Shown here one piece after another: positions 18,751 through 31,300 of a DNA stretch of 64,000 nucleotides. The translations under genes were made by a program, and so were the position numbers. Within the stretch, counting starts at the first letter, position 1; every line of letters begins with the position of its first letter. Source of the DNA: Siphonodentalium dalli. Lineage: Eukaryota > Mollusca > Scaphopoda > Gadilida > Siphonodentaliidae. Location of the stretch: positions 119,275,509-119,339,508 of the forward strand of contig CP136068.1 of assembly GCA_032622095.1 (NCBI GenBank), written 5' to 3'. The notes under the pieces were generated by a model. The model did not search any database. It was not told where the DNA came from and worked only from the letters and a program-made list of their open reading frames with translations.

Positions 18751-20598
18751 TGAGTCGTTATTTCGTGGGAATCCGGATTCAGAATCCGAATCCGATTACG
18801 GGGGCGGAGCTAATTCCCAATGCTAGGTCAGATTTTGAAATCCACGTCGTCTTCGATACTATGTTTAATGGTCTCCCAGCGTCAAATATGGATCATGTGT
18901 ACCTTATATTTATAAAGTTCTTGTTTGTTGTGAAAGTCATGCTTTGCTTCTATGTGTATATACATGGCACTTAATTAGCTGCCAATCCGACCTAATCGCA
19001 TCTTTTTTCAAGTTAAGGTGTGTTTATTGTTGAGGGCAAGCATTTCTAACAGCTCTGGGTATCCTGAATCAAATTCCGAAGACGTTGTGGAGAACACACG
19101 AAAGGTTGTCAGTTGTACAGGGACATGGCGACAGGCGTTGGTTGGTAAGTCTCGACCCCCCCCCCCCGAACTTTGGTACAATTTTCTTAGCTGTACAGTC
19201 ATTCATACGTGAGGCAAGTTAGGATTCTTTTGACTAACTTCCAAATAATGATACGAACAAACCAGCTAACGTAACAAACAAACCCGATTTTAAATAAATA
19301 CATATAAAAACTTATGACTAACTCGGGGAGGGGGGTGACTGGTGATCTCTATATATGTTCAACTTGTTTTTTAGTCATGTTGCTTTACCATTACTAATTA
19401 TTTATTTTTCAGTGTAATAACATATGGGAAAGGGGGGTACCATAACGTGAGTCAGCACTTGTCCTCCAATCGCGTTGTCTGTATAAACAGATGTATGTGT
19501 TATATAGTATGTGTTATCTAAATTTGAAAATATTTTAAAATAAATGTGTCTAAACTAAACTTTGGTACATTTCCAGCAGTTCGAAATGTCATGCATGACA
19601 CAACATTAGTTGGATTTTCAAAATTAACACTTATATGTTGTATATTTATGTCATCTGTGTATTATATCAACTGTTGGATTTGGAAATAAAAATATGTTTA
19701 CATCAATATTTAGTTGGACATTAATTTGACACCATATATAGGTTGGAATTGTTCTCATTGTTTGATTTTTTCAACCAGTAAAAGTTGGTTATTTTCCAAT
19801 CTTAGGGTGTGTCAAGTTGTAGGAAATTTGAGGAAACCTCTAGCCACGACCCTAGAACTTGCACGTGTGGGTACTTAATCAATAAATTGACTGACATTTG
19901 CACTATATAGTCCTGATATCCTAGAATAAGCTTTACATTTGTGTTTGTGCGATTGGGAGATGAGTGAACGTGTGATCACAAGACCACAACATTAGCTTCA
20001 TGGGCAAAGCTTTATTTTCAAACTATAATAATTGTACAGCACGTTGGCCAACAAATGTCTGTGTTTCTTCCTTCGGTCAATGGTGACGTATCCGCCGAAT
20101 TTGAAATGGACATGCGTTCGGGCGGTATTTTATGGGCGGAATTATGAAATGAACATGATATGATGAAAGTGACAACGAAATTGGACAATGCTTTGCTTCA
20201 AGTTCGCGTTCAACCGAAGTGCTCCCCCAGCGTTACTATCAATAACATTATTATTTGGCTAATTTCAGTAATATTCTTCCCGTTTACACTCGATAACACA
20301 AATTGTCTCCGCTTTTAAAATTCTTTGATATAGATCGTTTATATTCTGCAATAATTTGTACACAAGAGACAGATTCTTATGTTTTATTGTGTTTTTAAAC
20401 TCCGAGGTTGCGAAATCTCGGTTTGTTTACATTACGAACATTTGATTCCGAATCCGAATCTGGATTACCACGAGATTACGATTATGGTCTGTTCGTTTGC
20501 TGATTCTGGTCTGTTCGTTTACCGAACCAGGTCGTACGGGGACTAATCTGTAATCTGAATCCATATTCTGAATCCAGATTCCCACCAAATACGACTCT
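18751..20598. mobile_element. TIR element of unknown superfamily, about 1.85 kb
   Basis: Left end GAGTCGTTATTTCGTGGGAA + TCCGGATTCAGAAT and the inverted right end GAGTCGTATTTGGTGGGAAT + CTGGATTCAGAAT match over about 45 bp. Extra GGATTC/GAATCC words lie near both ends (also at 20447-20475). No target duplication is obvious and no transposase frame exists. Poly-C and hAT-MITE fragments (19114 on) lie inside. Confidence 0.6.
19111..19900 (-). mobile_element. Degraded fragments of the CAGGGACGTGG hAT MITE
   Basis: CAGGGACATGGCGACAG near 19114 matches the inverted right end of the 36261-37322 element. A poly-C run and GAACTTTGGTACAATTTTC follow. Similar words (TTAGTTGGA, GGTTGGAATTGTTCTCATTG) recur to about 19800. 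The copy is broken and lacks its other end. Confidence 0.5.
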
Positions 20599-20648
20599 GG
20601 TAATACCGCTCACACACCTCTCCTATTGTGTGTTCGAGGTCACCCTAA

Positions 20649-20779
20649 CAATGGTTTGCATCAACTCGAGCGATGTAAACAGGTCAGTAAATGGACGGGT
20701 CAGGTTGGTACGTTCATACCAACATGACCCGCCCATTTGAAAACAAAAACTGAATCGCTCGAATTCAAGCCAAACATTG
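20649..20779. repeat. Foldback, 131 bp, with perfect core
   Basis: The inner arms AAATGGACGGGTCAGGTTGG (20689-20710) and 20717-20738 pair around a 6-nt loop with one mismatch; the outer arms CAATGGTTTG / CCAAACATTG and CTCGAGCGAT / ATCGCTCGAAT also pair. It is typical of a small MITE or foldback. Confidence 0.8.
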
Positions 20780-20902
20780 CTGGCCGTCGAGTTAATCCGA
20801 TATTGATACAGTCCAGTCGATCGCCGATTTAATTAGCTGTACGTTGGCCTTCGCTAGAACAAGCGTACTGCGATACACAAACGATACATAATACTATAAC
20901 CA

Positions 20903-20965
20903 GGGACGTTCCTAGATGGGGTGTCCACCTTCGAATGCTGCTTGCACCCCACCCCCACGAAACAG
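20903..20965 (+). mobile_element. Left-end fragment of the hAT MITE family
   Basis: CAGGGACGTTCCTAGATGGG followed by GTGTCCACCTT and TGCACCCC resembles the left end of 36261-37322 in the same order. Right end not found. Confidence 0.5.
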
Positions 20966-21535
20966 ACTATATGTGGGAACCTGTACATGTACCCATATGT
21001 AACATATTTTCGTCTAAATTCACAACATATTTTGACCCAAGTTATAGGTTCTCACCAACCCACACCCTACTCCTTATATCACCGCGTAACACACCTGCAT
21101 GATATTTACCGACCTTATCATCCAGAAATAAAATTAATCGACAAACCGGACCGAACAGGAGAGCAATCAATTTATCAATTTTGAAATGATAGGACAGCTG
21201 TAGATATAGAACCAAAATTCTCAGCAGATTCTAAATTTTCACGAACCATCATGGCATCATCATTACTGGCAAAAAATGGCGGACCGCGACAATATAAAAA
21301 AAATTAATGTGTGTCCCAAACAAGTAAGCTCAAATTCCGCATAATTGTGATTTATGTAATTGATTAATTAATATATCACATCAGACGGACACGTCCGGTT
21401 CGTATATCTGAATGTTGAAACCGGCAAAACCGACGTCAGCAAACATTCATCAGGGTTAGAAAATCGTGCTGGGCCAGCGAAATACTCATTTTTTCCGGAT
21501 ATGTGCACAATGAGGCGACCGTGACCATTGTCGCT

Positions 21536-21583
21536 GGGGGGGGGGGGGGGGGGGTGGGGGGGGGGGGTGGGGGGTGGAATGCA
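21536..21583 (+). repeat. Poly-G tract with potential G-quadruplex
   Basis: About 45 bases of nearly pure G, interrupted by a few T. Similar but shorter runs occur near 2900, 7124, 15901, 26773, 37282, 41267, 41851 and 47581, several of them at or beside the ends of mobile elements. Confidence 0.9.
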
Positions 21584-21885
21584 CACAATTATGCATAATT
21601 TGGTGTCAAAATTGTTGAAATAGGTTTACTTGTTGTCTCTCGTATATACATTCCAGTGATGTGTAAATTGGTTACCACATTCGGTCCGGAGTGATTCATG
21701 GAAGGGAATGACCTTCCTCGAGCGGACGACAACCTCGCCTCCTACGGGGGCTCGATTGTAAATTCCTCCCTTGCCATGAATGATCCTACCTTACGTGGTA
21801 GACAACACCTAACACTCCAGCTTATAACTCCTGCCTCAGATTTCAACAATTTAATTTTCAAACAGGCCACTGTGTGTGTGGATTT

Positions 21886-22816
21886 AAGGACTTTGCTAAC
21901 CCAATTTCCCCCAAATTTGATGGAGTCAAAATAAAGGATTATGTTCACTTTTATTAGTAATCACAGCAACCAAACCCATTGATGCAAACTTTTAAGAGTA
22001 TAATTCATGGTGGATTATGTTAGAAATACTAAATGTGAAATTTATAGAGGTTTTTTAAAAATCTATTTTTTTGAACCCCAAATTCAATAAAACACAAAGT
22101 TCAAATCTAAAATCTAAAAAATATGGTAATGTGTACTGAATACTGTGAATAATGATGAACAATAAAATAATATACATCTTTATTAAGCGTTCTTTGATAC
22201 AATTATTAAGAACCAATTGATTACGAATGGTAGTTTAACTTGCCTAATATTTCTGGATGGGAGATGATAGCTAAGTGTTAATAGCTGTGGACAGTGGTGT
22301 ATTGTGAATCTCTTGACAACAACATTGTGTAATACCTTGTAGCCCTGAAATTAGGTCACCAATCAGGAGATAATATTATCATGGGTCAGCACCTGCTGAA
22401 TCGCGCTGATCACACTCCCAGCTGGCTTGAGTGAACATTAACTTGGCCTATCAGTTTCCAAACAAGAATCACCGATCAATGAAATGTACCATTTGTAAAC
22501 AACTGCTTCCAAGCCAAACATCCAAACAACACTCAAGAAATGTGAGTATATTTGTATTGTTTATCATTCTTCACAGTGGTCAGTGCACATACCCGTATTG
22601 TTTTTTAGATATGGACTATGTGTTTGTTGAATTTGGGTTCGAAAAACTATATTTTAAAAACTTCTATAAATTTCACATTTTGTATTTCTAACATAATCCA
22701 CCATGAATTATACTCTTAAAATGTTGCATCAATGGGTTTGGTTGCCAATACAAGTGAACAGAATTCTTAATTTTGACTCCATCAAATGTGGATTGAAAAT
22801 GGGGTAGCAAAGTCCT
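21886..22816. repeat. Long inverted repeat, arms about 220 bp, spacer about 480 bp
   Basis: 21886-22119 matches the complement of 22601-22816. Both share AAGGACTTTGCTA, TTTGATGGAGTCAAAAT, CAACCAAACCCATTGATGCA, AGAGTATAATTCATGGTGGA and TTATGTTAGAAATAC. Identity looks above 85%. The spacer (22120-22600) is AT-rich and non-coding. A transcript through it would form a long hairpin. Confidence 0.85.
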
Positions 22817-23524
22817 TCAGCGCATGCGTAGTCAGTTGAGCTCTAGGAAAAGAGAACTAAAAAAACAGGATGCATGGGTAGTATAATTTAAGTACATATA
22901 ATATAGTAATATATAGTGTTATATCGGACATGAAGCGGCTATGTATTTTGTATTAACAAATGAGCCGTCCGTGTGTTCAATACCAGATATGAGTCAGTTC
23001 AAGTAGTTTCCCTTCTTCATAGCCATTATATATTATAAACACAATTTTGACAGTCAAGCAGGCTTAGTTTTAAATAGAAATATAACGTTACCAAACTACG
23101 ATGTTAATGATTATATTATATGATGTCGTTTTTACTATATAATAGAGAACATTGAGAAACGCACAGTGGTGTTTTCAGCTGGTCTGCGCTTTCGTAAATT
23201 AAAACACTTCCGGGTCTGCAAAGAAAATGAACCAAAATACTGCTTTCGCGGCCCTTCTGAATCCGCATTAATTTCTACGATTGAGCATTGAATTGTTACC
23301 CCATCGCAGATTCTCCCCCAACTATTGTCGCATCGTGCATAGGCAACTGCCTATATGACAGTTGGTGGTAAAGAACCGGTCTATTAACATTGTCTCAGAT
23401 TTTTAGGGATTTTAAGTCCACCAGACAGACGTACAGTTATGTGATTACCATTGGCATATATGACATATACCATATATCAACCGGCGAGGTGTGATAGATG
23501 TGTCAAAATATGGCACCCTATCCG
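22817..23524. other. No recognisable feature
   Basis: No repeat shared with the rest of the window and no credible frame. Confidence 0.5.
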
Positions 23525-23540
23525 ATCAGGGTACATGGTT

Positions 23541-23665
23541 CTCCAGAGAACCAATCGGTTCCCAAGAGAACCAACTAGTTCCACAGAGAACCAACTGGTT
23601 CCCAAGAGAACCAACTAGTTCATCAAAGGACCAACTGGTTAACAAAAGAACCAACTGGTCCCCAA
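23541..23665 (+). repeat. 20-bp minisatellite with palindromic unit, about 6 copies
   Basis: Units end GAGAACCAACTRGTT and occupy 23541, 23561, 23581, 23601, 23621 and 23641. Each contains AACCAACTGGTT, a near-palindrome, and a variable spacer of CCCAA or CCACA. The open frame through it (23491-23712) shifts reading frame from unit to unit because 20 is not a multiple of three, so coding is unlikely. Confidence 0.9.
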
Positions 23666-24324
23666 AGAACAAAAGACAACGGATTCGTTTTAGAGTGTGT
23701 GGTCATGGCTGATGCGTGTGGGCAAAAGAGGGTAGTGGCTAAATGATAATTTGTGTGGTGTTTATGTATGTATGAAGTAACTTTATGGTTATAGATGAGA
23801 ACTTCAGATTTACGTGATGTACTAGTGCATACATGTTCAGCATGGGTTGGAGCTTGTCTATAGTTGTTGGTCAAATCAGAGAGCCAGTAAAATAGTTGGT
23901 GAGAATGACGATTCCACAACTAGAGAGCAAAAAGTGTCCACCAAAAAGCCAATAATATGGGTATATTGATTGAGTTTCACTACCGATTTAACCATTCAAG
24001 GCGCCTCGTCATTTGGATTCCTGGGGTTGGCGATATGTGATTTAAAAAAGAAATGTTTGGTTTTGTTAGTAAATATGTGCGTTGGTCGTTAAGGTTCACA
24101 TGCATCGGGGCATGCATTCAATGTATACATATGTACATGTTTGCAGCATAGCCTTTATGTATCACTCGATACATTTTATATAAGATTTTCCAGCTGTTGA
24201 ATATGACAACCCCGTTTGGACATTGTTCAATTATTGGCTATTCGAGTTTACAATTTGACGGAAATTATCAGATCATGCGGCGTATGGACAAGTTATGGTA
24301 TGGATGTACAATCTTCACACTTAA

Positions 24325-24445
24325 TACTGGTTGGAAAATTCAGACTATTAGAACAATTTGAGTCTATTTCAGTCTGAAATTTTCAACTGAGGTTGTGTCG
24401 GGTATGTTATTTCGAGCTGTTGAAAATGTTTACCAAAGTTTGGGG
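24325..24445 (+). mobile_element. hAT MITE right-part fragment
   Basis: GTTGTGTCGGGTATG, CTGTTGAAAATGTTTACCAA and AGTTTGGGG match in order the 37220-37285 part of the hAT MITE. Both ends are missing. Confidence 0.45.
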
Positions 24446-25062
24446 ATATGGCACGCAAACATTCCACTGCTACATCCATGTAAGTTAACGAGTGGATGAA
24501 CTGCGAGAACAGATTAGATTCGTATTTATATCCCGGTATGTTAGTGGGTATATAGAGGAGGCATAAGTTTTAACTTTAGTTGCGAAGGTTTGTATCGTAC
24601 TAATCATTGCATTTGTTCACTTGATTGACCCCAGATGATAATAGCTAGATTGGTCTGCATGTTGAACGATTTGATCGAGACCGCCCCCCCCAGAAAAAAA
24701 ACACACAACAAAACAAAAGACCCTGTCTTTGATGACAAATTCATGTAACATGAAGTGCCTTCACTGGAATATGGTTTATATTCACTGTGCCGACAATAAT
24801 TATGACCTTGTTAAATACTCATAATTGTATCTTATCGTTTCGCCATGTGGGGTCTCAATAAAAACCCAATTCGGATACGGCTAAATGGATATTTGGAACT
24901 ACAGCATGTATACTCGTGTGATCAAGGTCTTATAAATACGTCTATTTGAATGCGCAAATTTGACTGATGAGATGGATGTTCAATTAATTTAACAAATCCA
25001 TGCATAATAGATTGTATGCATGATTACATGATTCTAAAATGTTATGAATTCATATTTCAAAT
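24446..25062. other. No recognisable feature
   Basis: AT-rich single-copy-looking sequence. Confidence 0.45.
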
Positions 25063-25083
25063 GAGTGAGAGAGAGAGAGAGAG
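25063..25083 (+). repeat. (GA)n microsatellite
   Basis: About ten GA units. Confidence 0.9.
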
Positions 25084-25979
25084 CAAAAGAAAAAAACATC
25101 ATTGAAAAAAATCGTTAACAAATGTTAAATGGTTTGATCTGGGATAACCGACTGACAACGGGTGGGCAAATATTCCAATTCAGTCCAGTTTGGTGATACC
25201 AGGGACATCCCTGTAGTGATTCGCCCAATATACGAAAAGTGACCTGGCATGTACACAGTAAGCTGTCATGGGCCATTGACAGTATATATACAGCAAAACG
25301 CTGTCCCAATTTGCTTTATATGGTGCATGTGAACGAATGGTTTAGCGAGACATTGCATGGCGTGTGAACATCATTTCAACAGGAAAGTGGTCCTTGGCAG
25401 TTGTTATGATTGTGCTGCGCTCGCACTTGACGAATGAAAATATTGAAGTGTGTACATCGAAATGCACGACCGCACTGTGGGAAACTGGCAGTATTGAGTC
25501 ATCAGTTTGATTTATTGTGTCTAATATACTCTGGAACACAGATTTTTAATACGGAATGACAATATGGGGCAACGTAGTCCACGAACTTCTTACAGCACAA
25601 TGTGAAGTCACAGTTGGATTTAACAACAGCTCGTAACGTGTCATGTTGATCGTGGTTAGAACGTTATCATGAACCAAAGGCTTCAGATCATATTATATCG
25701 ACACGATCCAATTATAGCATAATGCCCCAAAATGTTCTAACTGTTCGACTGGGAGTTAGCAGCTACGCGGAGGTCAATAAATAAATAACCATACCTTGTA
25801 TATATCACGCATCATGATAATCTCCCCCAACCAAGTGGCATACATACATGTAGATTAACTTAAGCTGCAATGCAAACGGATGCGGGGAGGCTTCTGTACG
25901 AAGAGATTCATGCATGTATGGTCACTTGATACAGTGTTATCAGACATACCTTAGTTTAAATAGCATTTAAATAGCATTT

Positions 25980-25982
<3 letters not shown>

Positions 25983-26025
<43 letters not shown>

Positions 26026-26042
26026 AGAGAGAGAGAGAGAGA
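25983..26042 (+). repeat. (GA)n microsatellite split by poly-G
   Basis: Two GA runs flank a short poly-G stretch at about 26016-26025. The intervening 25084-25982 shows nothing recognisable. Confidence 0.9.
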
Positions 26043-26345
26043 CGTTTGGTGTAACCGGGTTATCCCAGTGTAATCAAAAATATATTTCCCATTTCCCTCG
26101 AAACACGATGTAATCACGTAAGTAGCAGTATAGCGAGATGATATAATGACAAACATGCAAGAATATAAATTCCCCATCATCCGCAGCCCCCATTGATTAT
26201 TACGCCATATAGGGTGCATATATACTGTGAAACAGTTCTGGCGATGTCACAGGAGCTATGGAGAAATGTTCTTAAACATTACTGGCTATCTGCGTACCGA
26301 TTAGACTTTTAGGGTGGATGCACACGTGTATGTAATTTATGTATG

Positions 26346-26378
26346 TAAAATCCATGTATTCCATGTATTTTACATAGT
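26346..26378. repeat. Short hairpin
   Basis: ATGTAAAAT and ATTTTACAT pair around a centre holding two CCATGTATT words. Confidence 0.6.
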
Positions 26379-27043
26379 CACACTAATCATTGATAGTATT
26401 AATCGCCTGCGCGCGATCGGTCCATTTCAATATGCGAGACAAGTGAGTAGTTATAAGCCATTATCAAACGAACTGCTATCAAGAAATGTCAGGCCATGCA
26501 TAAACATGTCTTCTTTCATGGATGCCGAAATGAATAAGTCATGTCTGATATCTGTTGCTGTTTTTCACGAGTTTTAATTCATTTCGAAAGGTGGTTTGAG
26601 TCCGTCGATTTTATACTTGATTTGTTTAAAGATTGACACCCCCAATTTTCACCCAGAATTAACAGAACAGTATATGTTTCTCAAGCCAAAGGTTGAACAA
26701 GTTCATAACTGTCATAATGTTAGCCTGTACAGGCTTGAATTATCAAATGTTCGACCATAATACATGACTGTGGGGGGGGGGGGGGGGGGGCTGGTTCTCG
26801 AAAGCTTCGAATAACTAAGGGATTTAGTAGAATGTAACAACCGGGATTATTTGGGAAAGAATGCACACTACAATGTTTCACTTAAATATTCCATGCACTC
26901 TTATAACTAATGTGTAGAAACGATTACACATCAAATGTGTAAACCCGGTTAATACACATAGTAATGTGTAGTTTTACATACGAATACATTGACCAAGTGC
27001 CGTTCTACATATAATGTGTATATTTTGCAGGCAATTCTTCAAG

Positions 27044-27138
27044 GATTGTCCACTTATAAATGGACAATCGGTACCTAAAATGGTCATTAATAAATGGACA
27101 ATCCAACCACGCGTGGCACGCGAGCTTGGGATTGTCCA
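27044..27138. repeat. Cluster of GATTGTCCA inverted repeats
   Basis: GATTGTCCA (27044-27052) pairs with TGGACAATC (27061-27069); TGGACAATCC (27096 region) pairs again with GGGATTGTCCA (27128-27138), with the palindrome CCACGCGTGG between. Possibly a decayed small foldback. Confidence 0.65.
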
Positions 27139-27139
27139 C

Positions 27140-28558
27140 TAAATGAAGACATGTTTTGCTGATCCTGCATGTTAGCTTCATATTTAATATGAAGGGCAAT
27201 AACTCTATAAATAATATTAATTTGCTAATTAACGGTGATTTATTTGTATGAGAAGAAGTGTTTTTGACGAAATAACGGAGATATCTGAAGAAGTGTTTTT
27301 AAAGAGCGGTTCTTAATAAACCATGCATACATGATGGATTGTAAGTCAAAAAAGGCCAGTTTAGGAAGATATCCAATCATATTCATGGTTCATTCTTAGG
27401 GACATAGATGTCGATGTGTAAATTATGTTCATAAGACACATACACAGATGTTTAAAATGGGGCGGATTTAATAAATTGTTATACAATTATAATTGGTTCC
27501 GAAAATCAACCTTTAATAAGCAATAAGTAACAATAGCAAGCGTGGTATTTCTCACAAAACGATATCAAGATGGCCATATATCGAGCGGAATGATATGTCT
27601 GGGATCAAACGTGTTAATCAGTCCTGTGTTTCGCCAATAACAGAGTTTGATTTTTGTTGTAACATCATTGCCTTTGATGGTTCGTCATTATATGATACCT
27701 AGTCGGTTGCACACGATACTGTCTACTGTATTTTATGTATCATATCTGTATATTAATAATATATAGACAAGGTGTCTGATTCATTGCCCAATGTGTGTCT
27801 TAATGAAAATGGGCTGTCGATAGATACATGTAGTATGGCTTAAGTCTAGCATTAATTGGCTGTTACAAATGCTTTTTACTATGACTCCATTGCAGGGTGC
27901 ACACATCATAACTGGCATTATATGTCAGGTTTTATCGTTTAAGGTAAAAAATAATAAAAAAATATCCTGTACATGATAATACTTCACACTATCATTGCAT
28001 ACGCTTGAATAATATACTAAATATCGAGCTAGTATATGGGCTATAACCCTACTAAAGATATGATTTGTCTGTATTTAAATACAATATTCGTTGATGGCAA
28101 CAATGAACTGTTTCTTTCTGATGAATATCAAACGAGATTTCTCACCCAAATGTCCCATCTAACTGACATTTCGATAACCTTTATTGAATCTTACTCATTG
28201 TAATTTCTAAAATATCTTCACGTTACTTCTCCTATAGCATAGTTCGATCAGCTATCAATGTTCTGTCTGGTTTTGTTCTCGTGTTCTTAATTAACCTTCT
28301 GCTATATAACTAACGATGCATATCAGATAATTATATATGTCTAAAATTTTGTTTTAAAAATACCTGGTATACAGGTATTCTCAGCCACTCACAGCCACTA
28401 CAATGTCTAACACGGTTGCATGCGTGTAAGGTGCCCATTGTATTTCACACCATGGTGAGAAACTGCAAACATGACTTATTTCCACTAACATATAGGGCAA
28501 TGGACCTGATGGAATAAACTTTGCTACCTTCGTGACAGTTTGTTTCTAAATTAGGATT
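27140..28558. other. No recognisable feature
   Basis: AT-rich. The last 20 bases before 28559 are pyrimidine-rich and end in AG, a possible splice acceptor for the remnant at 28559. Confidence 0.4.
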
Positions 28559-29220
28559 ATGGAGGGTATTGATATGCTACCAGCAGAAATGCGCCAGAAA
28601 ATTTACAAGGTCTTATTTAAAATGTTAACTATAGATCAAGCAATCAAAAGAGATATACGTCAAATGGTTTCTAAGAAAAGAGAAAATATTAATAAAGTTA
28701 ATATTGGAAGGGCATTTTGCTGTGATGAAAATCTTTGATTAAGAGATCAGAATTTGAAACAGATTTATTACTAGCTATATGGGGTGAACTGTTTCCGGAT
28801 TGCGGGATATTTTGGGGTATTGCTAACACGATATCAGGAGATTCGTGAACTTATTGGAGGTAACGTTGTCCGATTTGTTGAATACAAGACCATGTTTTTC
28901 AATGAAAGAAGTTTGATATTCGAAGAAGTAACATCAATATACAAATGTATGGTTACATCATTCACAAAAAAGCGTGTGAAATGTTCACAACTGAAAAGAT
29001 GCTTAATGATCAAGTGATTTTGGATTACATTGTAAGTACAACTAAACCTATATCAGAATTGGATAGTGAACTCATTTTGGACATTCTGAATAATTTGGAA
29101 TTATGGTGATGATACTCTGAAAAATAAAAAAGCTTGATTCTGAACAACGCACCAGAGGTGACAGATCATTTTGATGAACATAATCAAACAGACACAAATT
29201 GTACTGCTGGTGACATGTAA
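28559..29220 (+). pseudogene. Unrecognised protein-coding remnant with several frameshifts
   Basis: Coding character jumps between two frames. ATG 28559 opens 59 codons (MEGIDMLPAEMRQKIYKV.., stop 28736-28738). The next frame from 28738 reads KRSEFETDLLLAIWGELFPD. The first frame resumes near 28830 (IRELIGGNVVRFVEYKTMFF), and the second again from 28972 (ACEMFTTEKMLNDQVILDYI) to a stop near 29107. A last open piece ends at TAA 29218-29220. AATAAA follows at 29290. Lys/Glu/Ile-rich composition and consistent amino-acid bias support former coding. I do not recognise the family; a captured host gene, a transposon gene or an integrated viral gene are all possible. Confidence 0.5.
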
Positions 29221-29629
29221 GAAGTTGATAAAACGTCTGGATTGTGTTTCAAATTGTCTTGTCTTAAATATTTCGCGTTATTCCTTAAATAATAAAGTGT
29301 AATTTACCTCAGTTCCTTCGTCTATAATCAATTTTCCAGTTACGTCAGATAAACGCTCTTTATCCCAAGTAATATGTTAAAAATAGCATACCAATAGGAA
29401 TTTTGTCCGTGGGTGATTTAACCCCACACTAGTTCACTAGACACCTATATTTCATAAGAAACACGGTGTTGCATAGACATATGACCACTCCATATAAAAA
29501 TATATGCCAGAATTGGTTGCCAATTAAAACCCATGAAATACACTTTTGATACACCAGGGTGCCATTTCACCACACTGTCTCTATTCAATTACGTGAACAT
29601 AGCGTATAGTTCCTCTCCCATTAGCTTTC

Positions 29630-31300
29630 TCTGTACATGTTGAGATTGATTTCCGATAAATTACATCGAATTGGGTTTACCTTGATCCCGTATGGTGATT
29701 CATAACCCATTAAAGGCGATGCATTTGAAAATATACAGAGCATCATTACCAGGAGTCACTGATACGTATAATATAACCAATATTTAGTCACCTGATCAAA
29801 AACCCCATTATTGAATTAGTGCGTTTGATAGAGTTTGGATTTGACCATATACTGGTTATCAGTGAAGTAATGACAAAATCACGCTTTTTAAACATGGGTT
29901 GCAAATTTTTAACCAAGGTGAGAAACTGTACTTATGTTCATTGACCTGTGAGGTAGCGATTTTCCTTGAATAAACAGTGTTACCTGAGTGACAGAGTGCT
30001 TGTACCGTAGGAATCATGGATATGTCCAGCCGAAATGCAGCATATAATTTACTTATGTCCATTCCAAATAGACACACACGCCTTAATTTGTTACCAGACA
30101 TGAGAAACCCTCTGTTTCGTCAGTATGCCCATCATACATGTATATAGTGTATGACTATGTTATAGTGTCGTCGATCTCTATCTCTATCTCTCCATGTCTT
30201 GCTCTCATCCATATCTCTCTCGTTCTCTGTGTCTGACTAAAGTAACTAATGCTTTATTCTCAGCTAATTATTTGAAAATACACGTGCAAACAGTAAATAC
30301 AGAAAACAATCACCACACACCCAATACAATACAACATCAACATCTCTGTCTGTCTCTCTTCCTCTCTCTATCTCCCTCTCTCTCTTTTGCCAGCTCGCTC
30401 CCATCTGATTGTTCATTTACATTCGCCATACATGAAAGAAATGTACCCAACTGATGATATAATAAGGCCATGGGTTCAAAGAGTTTGTAGAATATACCAA
30501 ATGGTTATTTTTGGTATTCCGATAAATTACATCGAAATGTATTGTTTGGACTAGGATCCGCATGGCGACTGATAATTCCTTAAGGACGGCGCTTTTGATT
30601 AATAAAGAGCGTTCATTTTATTATGGCGACGCTGATACGGAGAGCTATAACTCGTAGCAAAGTACACAACATGTATTAAGGTAATATTATGCCAGCCGCG
30701 AGGAATCTCTTGCATTTCTCAGTCTGTCCCTCACATATCATTAATGGCAGTTTATGCTGTCGGTCTACCTATCTCTCTGCCTGACTAAAGTAAGTAAGTA
30801 ATGCTTTATTCTCAGCTGAATATTTGAAAATGCACATACAAACAAATAAATACAGACAATAATCACCACACACACGCTCCATACAATATAACACCATTAT
30901 CTCTGTCTGTCTCTCTCTTGCCATCTGACTCCCATCTGATTGTTCACTTACATTCTCCATACCTGAAAGAAATGTGCCCAAATTATGATATAATAAGGCC
31001 GTGGATTCAAAGAGTTTGTAGAAATGTACAAATGGTTATGTTTGCCATTCCGATACATTTCATCGAAATGGGTTGGACGTGGACCCGCGTATATGGCTAT
31101 TCATAATCCTTTAAAGACATATTATGTACTTGATCGGGTGCGTGAAACTGATAAGTTCGTATTCAGGCGCTATGATAACTGGAATAATGTAACATTCTAC
31201 TAACATCGCCGAAAATTTGAAGCAAATCGACCCTAGCACTCCATATTAAACATCGTCAGAACTACGCTCAATTGTAAATATGTATTACTCGATTCGGGAC
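29630..31300 (+). repeat. Degenerate tandem duplication, unit about 550 bp, about 3 units
   Basis: CTGACTAAAGTAA..AATGCTTTATTCTCAGCT begins the shared core at 30233 and 30781. AATCACCACACAC, CTCTGTCTGTCTCTC, CCCATCTGATTGTTCA, GAAAGAAATGT.CCCAA, GATATAATAAGGCC and TTCAAAGAGTTTGTAG follow in both. A third, less complete unit precedes (TTCCGATAAATTACATCGAA at 29652, compare 30518 and 31049). (TC)n runs lie inside. No coding frame. Confidence 0.7.

Noticed and set aside
23491-23712. Repetitive 73-codon frame that could look like a repeat protein
   Set aside because: The 20-bp unit changes frame every copy, so peptide repeats are not maintained; the DNA palindrome is the conserved part.
25956-26219. 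Leu/Ser-rich frame with a possible membrane segment
   Set aside because: It is the (GA)n microsatellite read in reverse.
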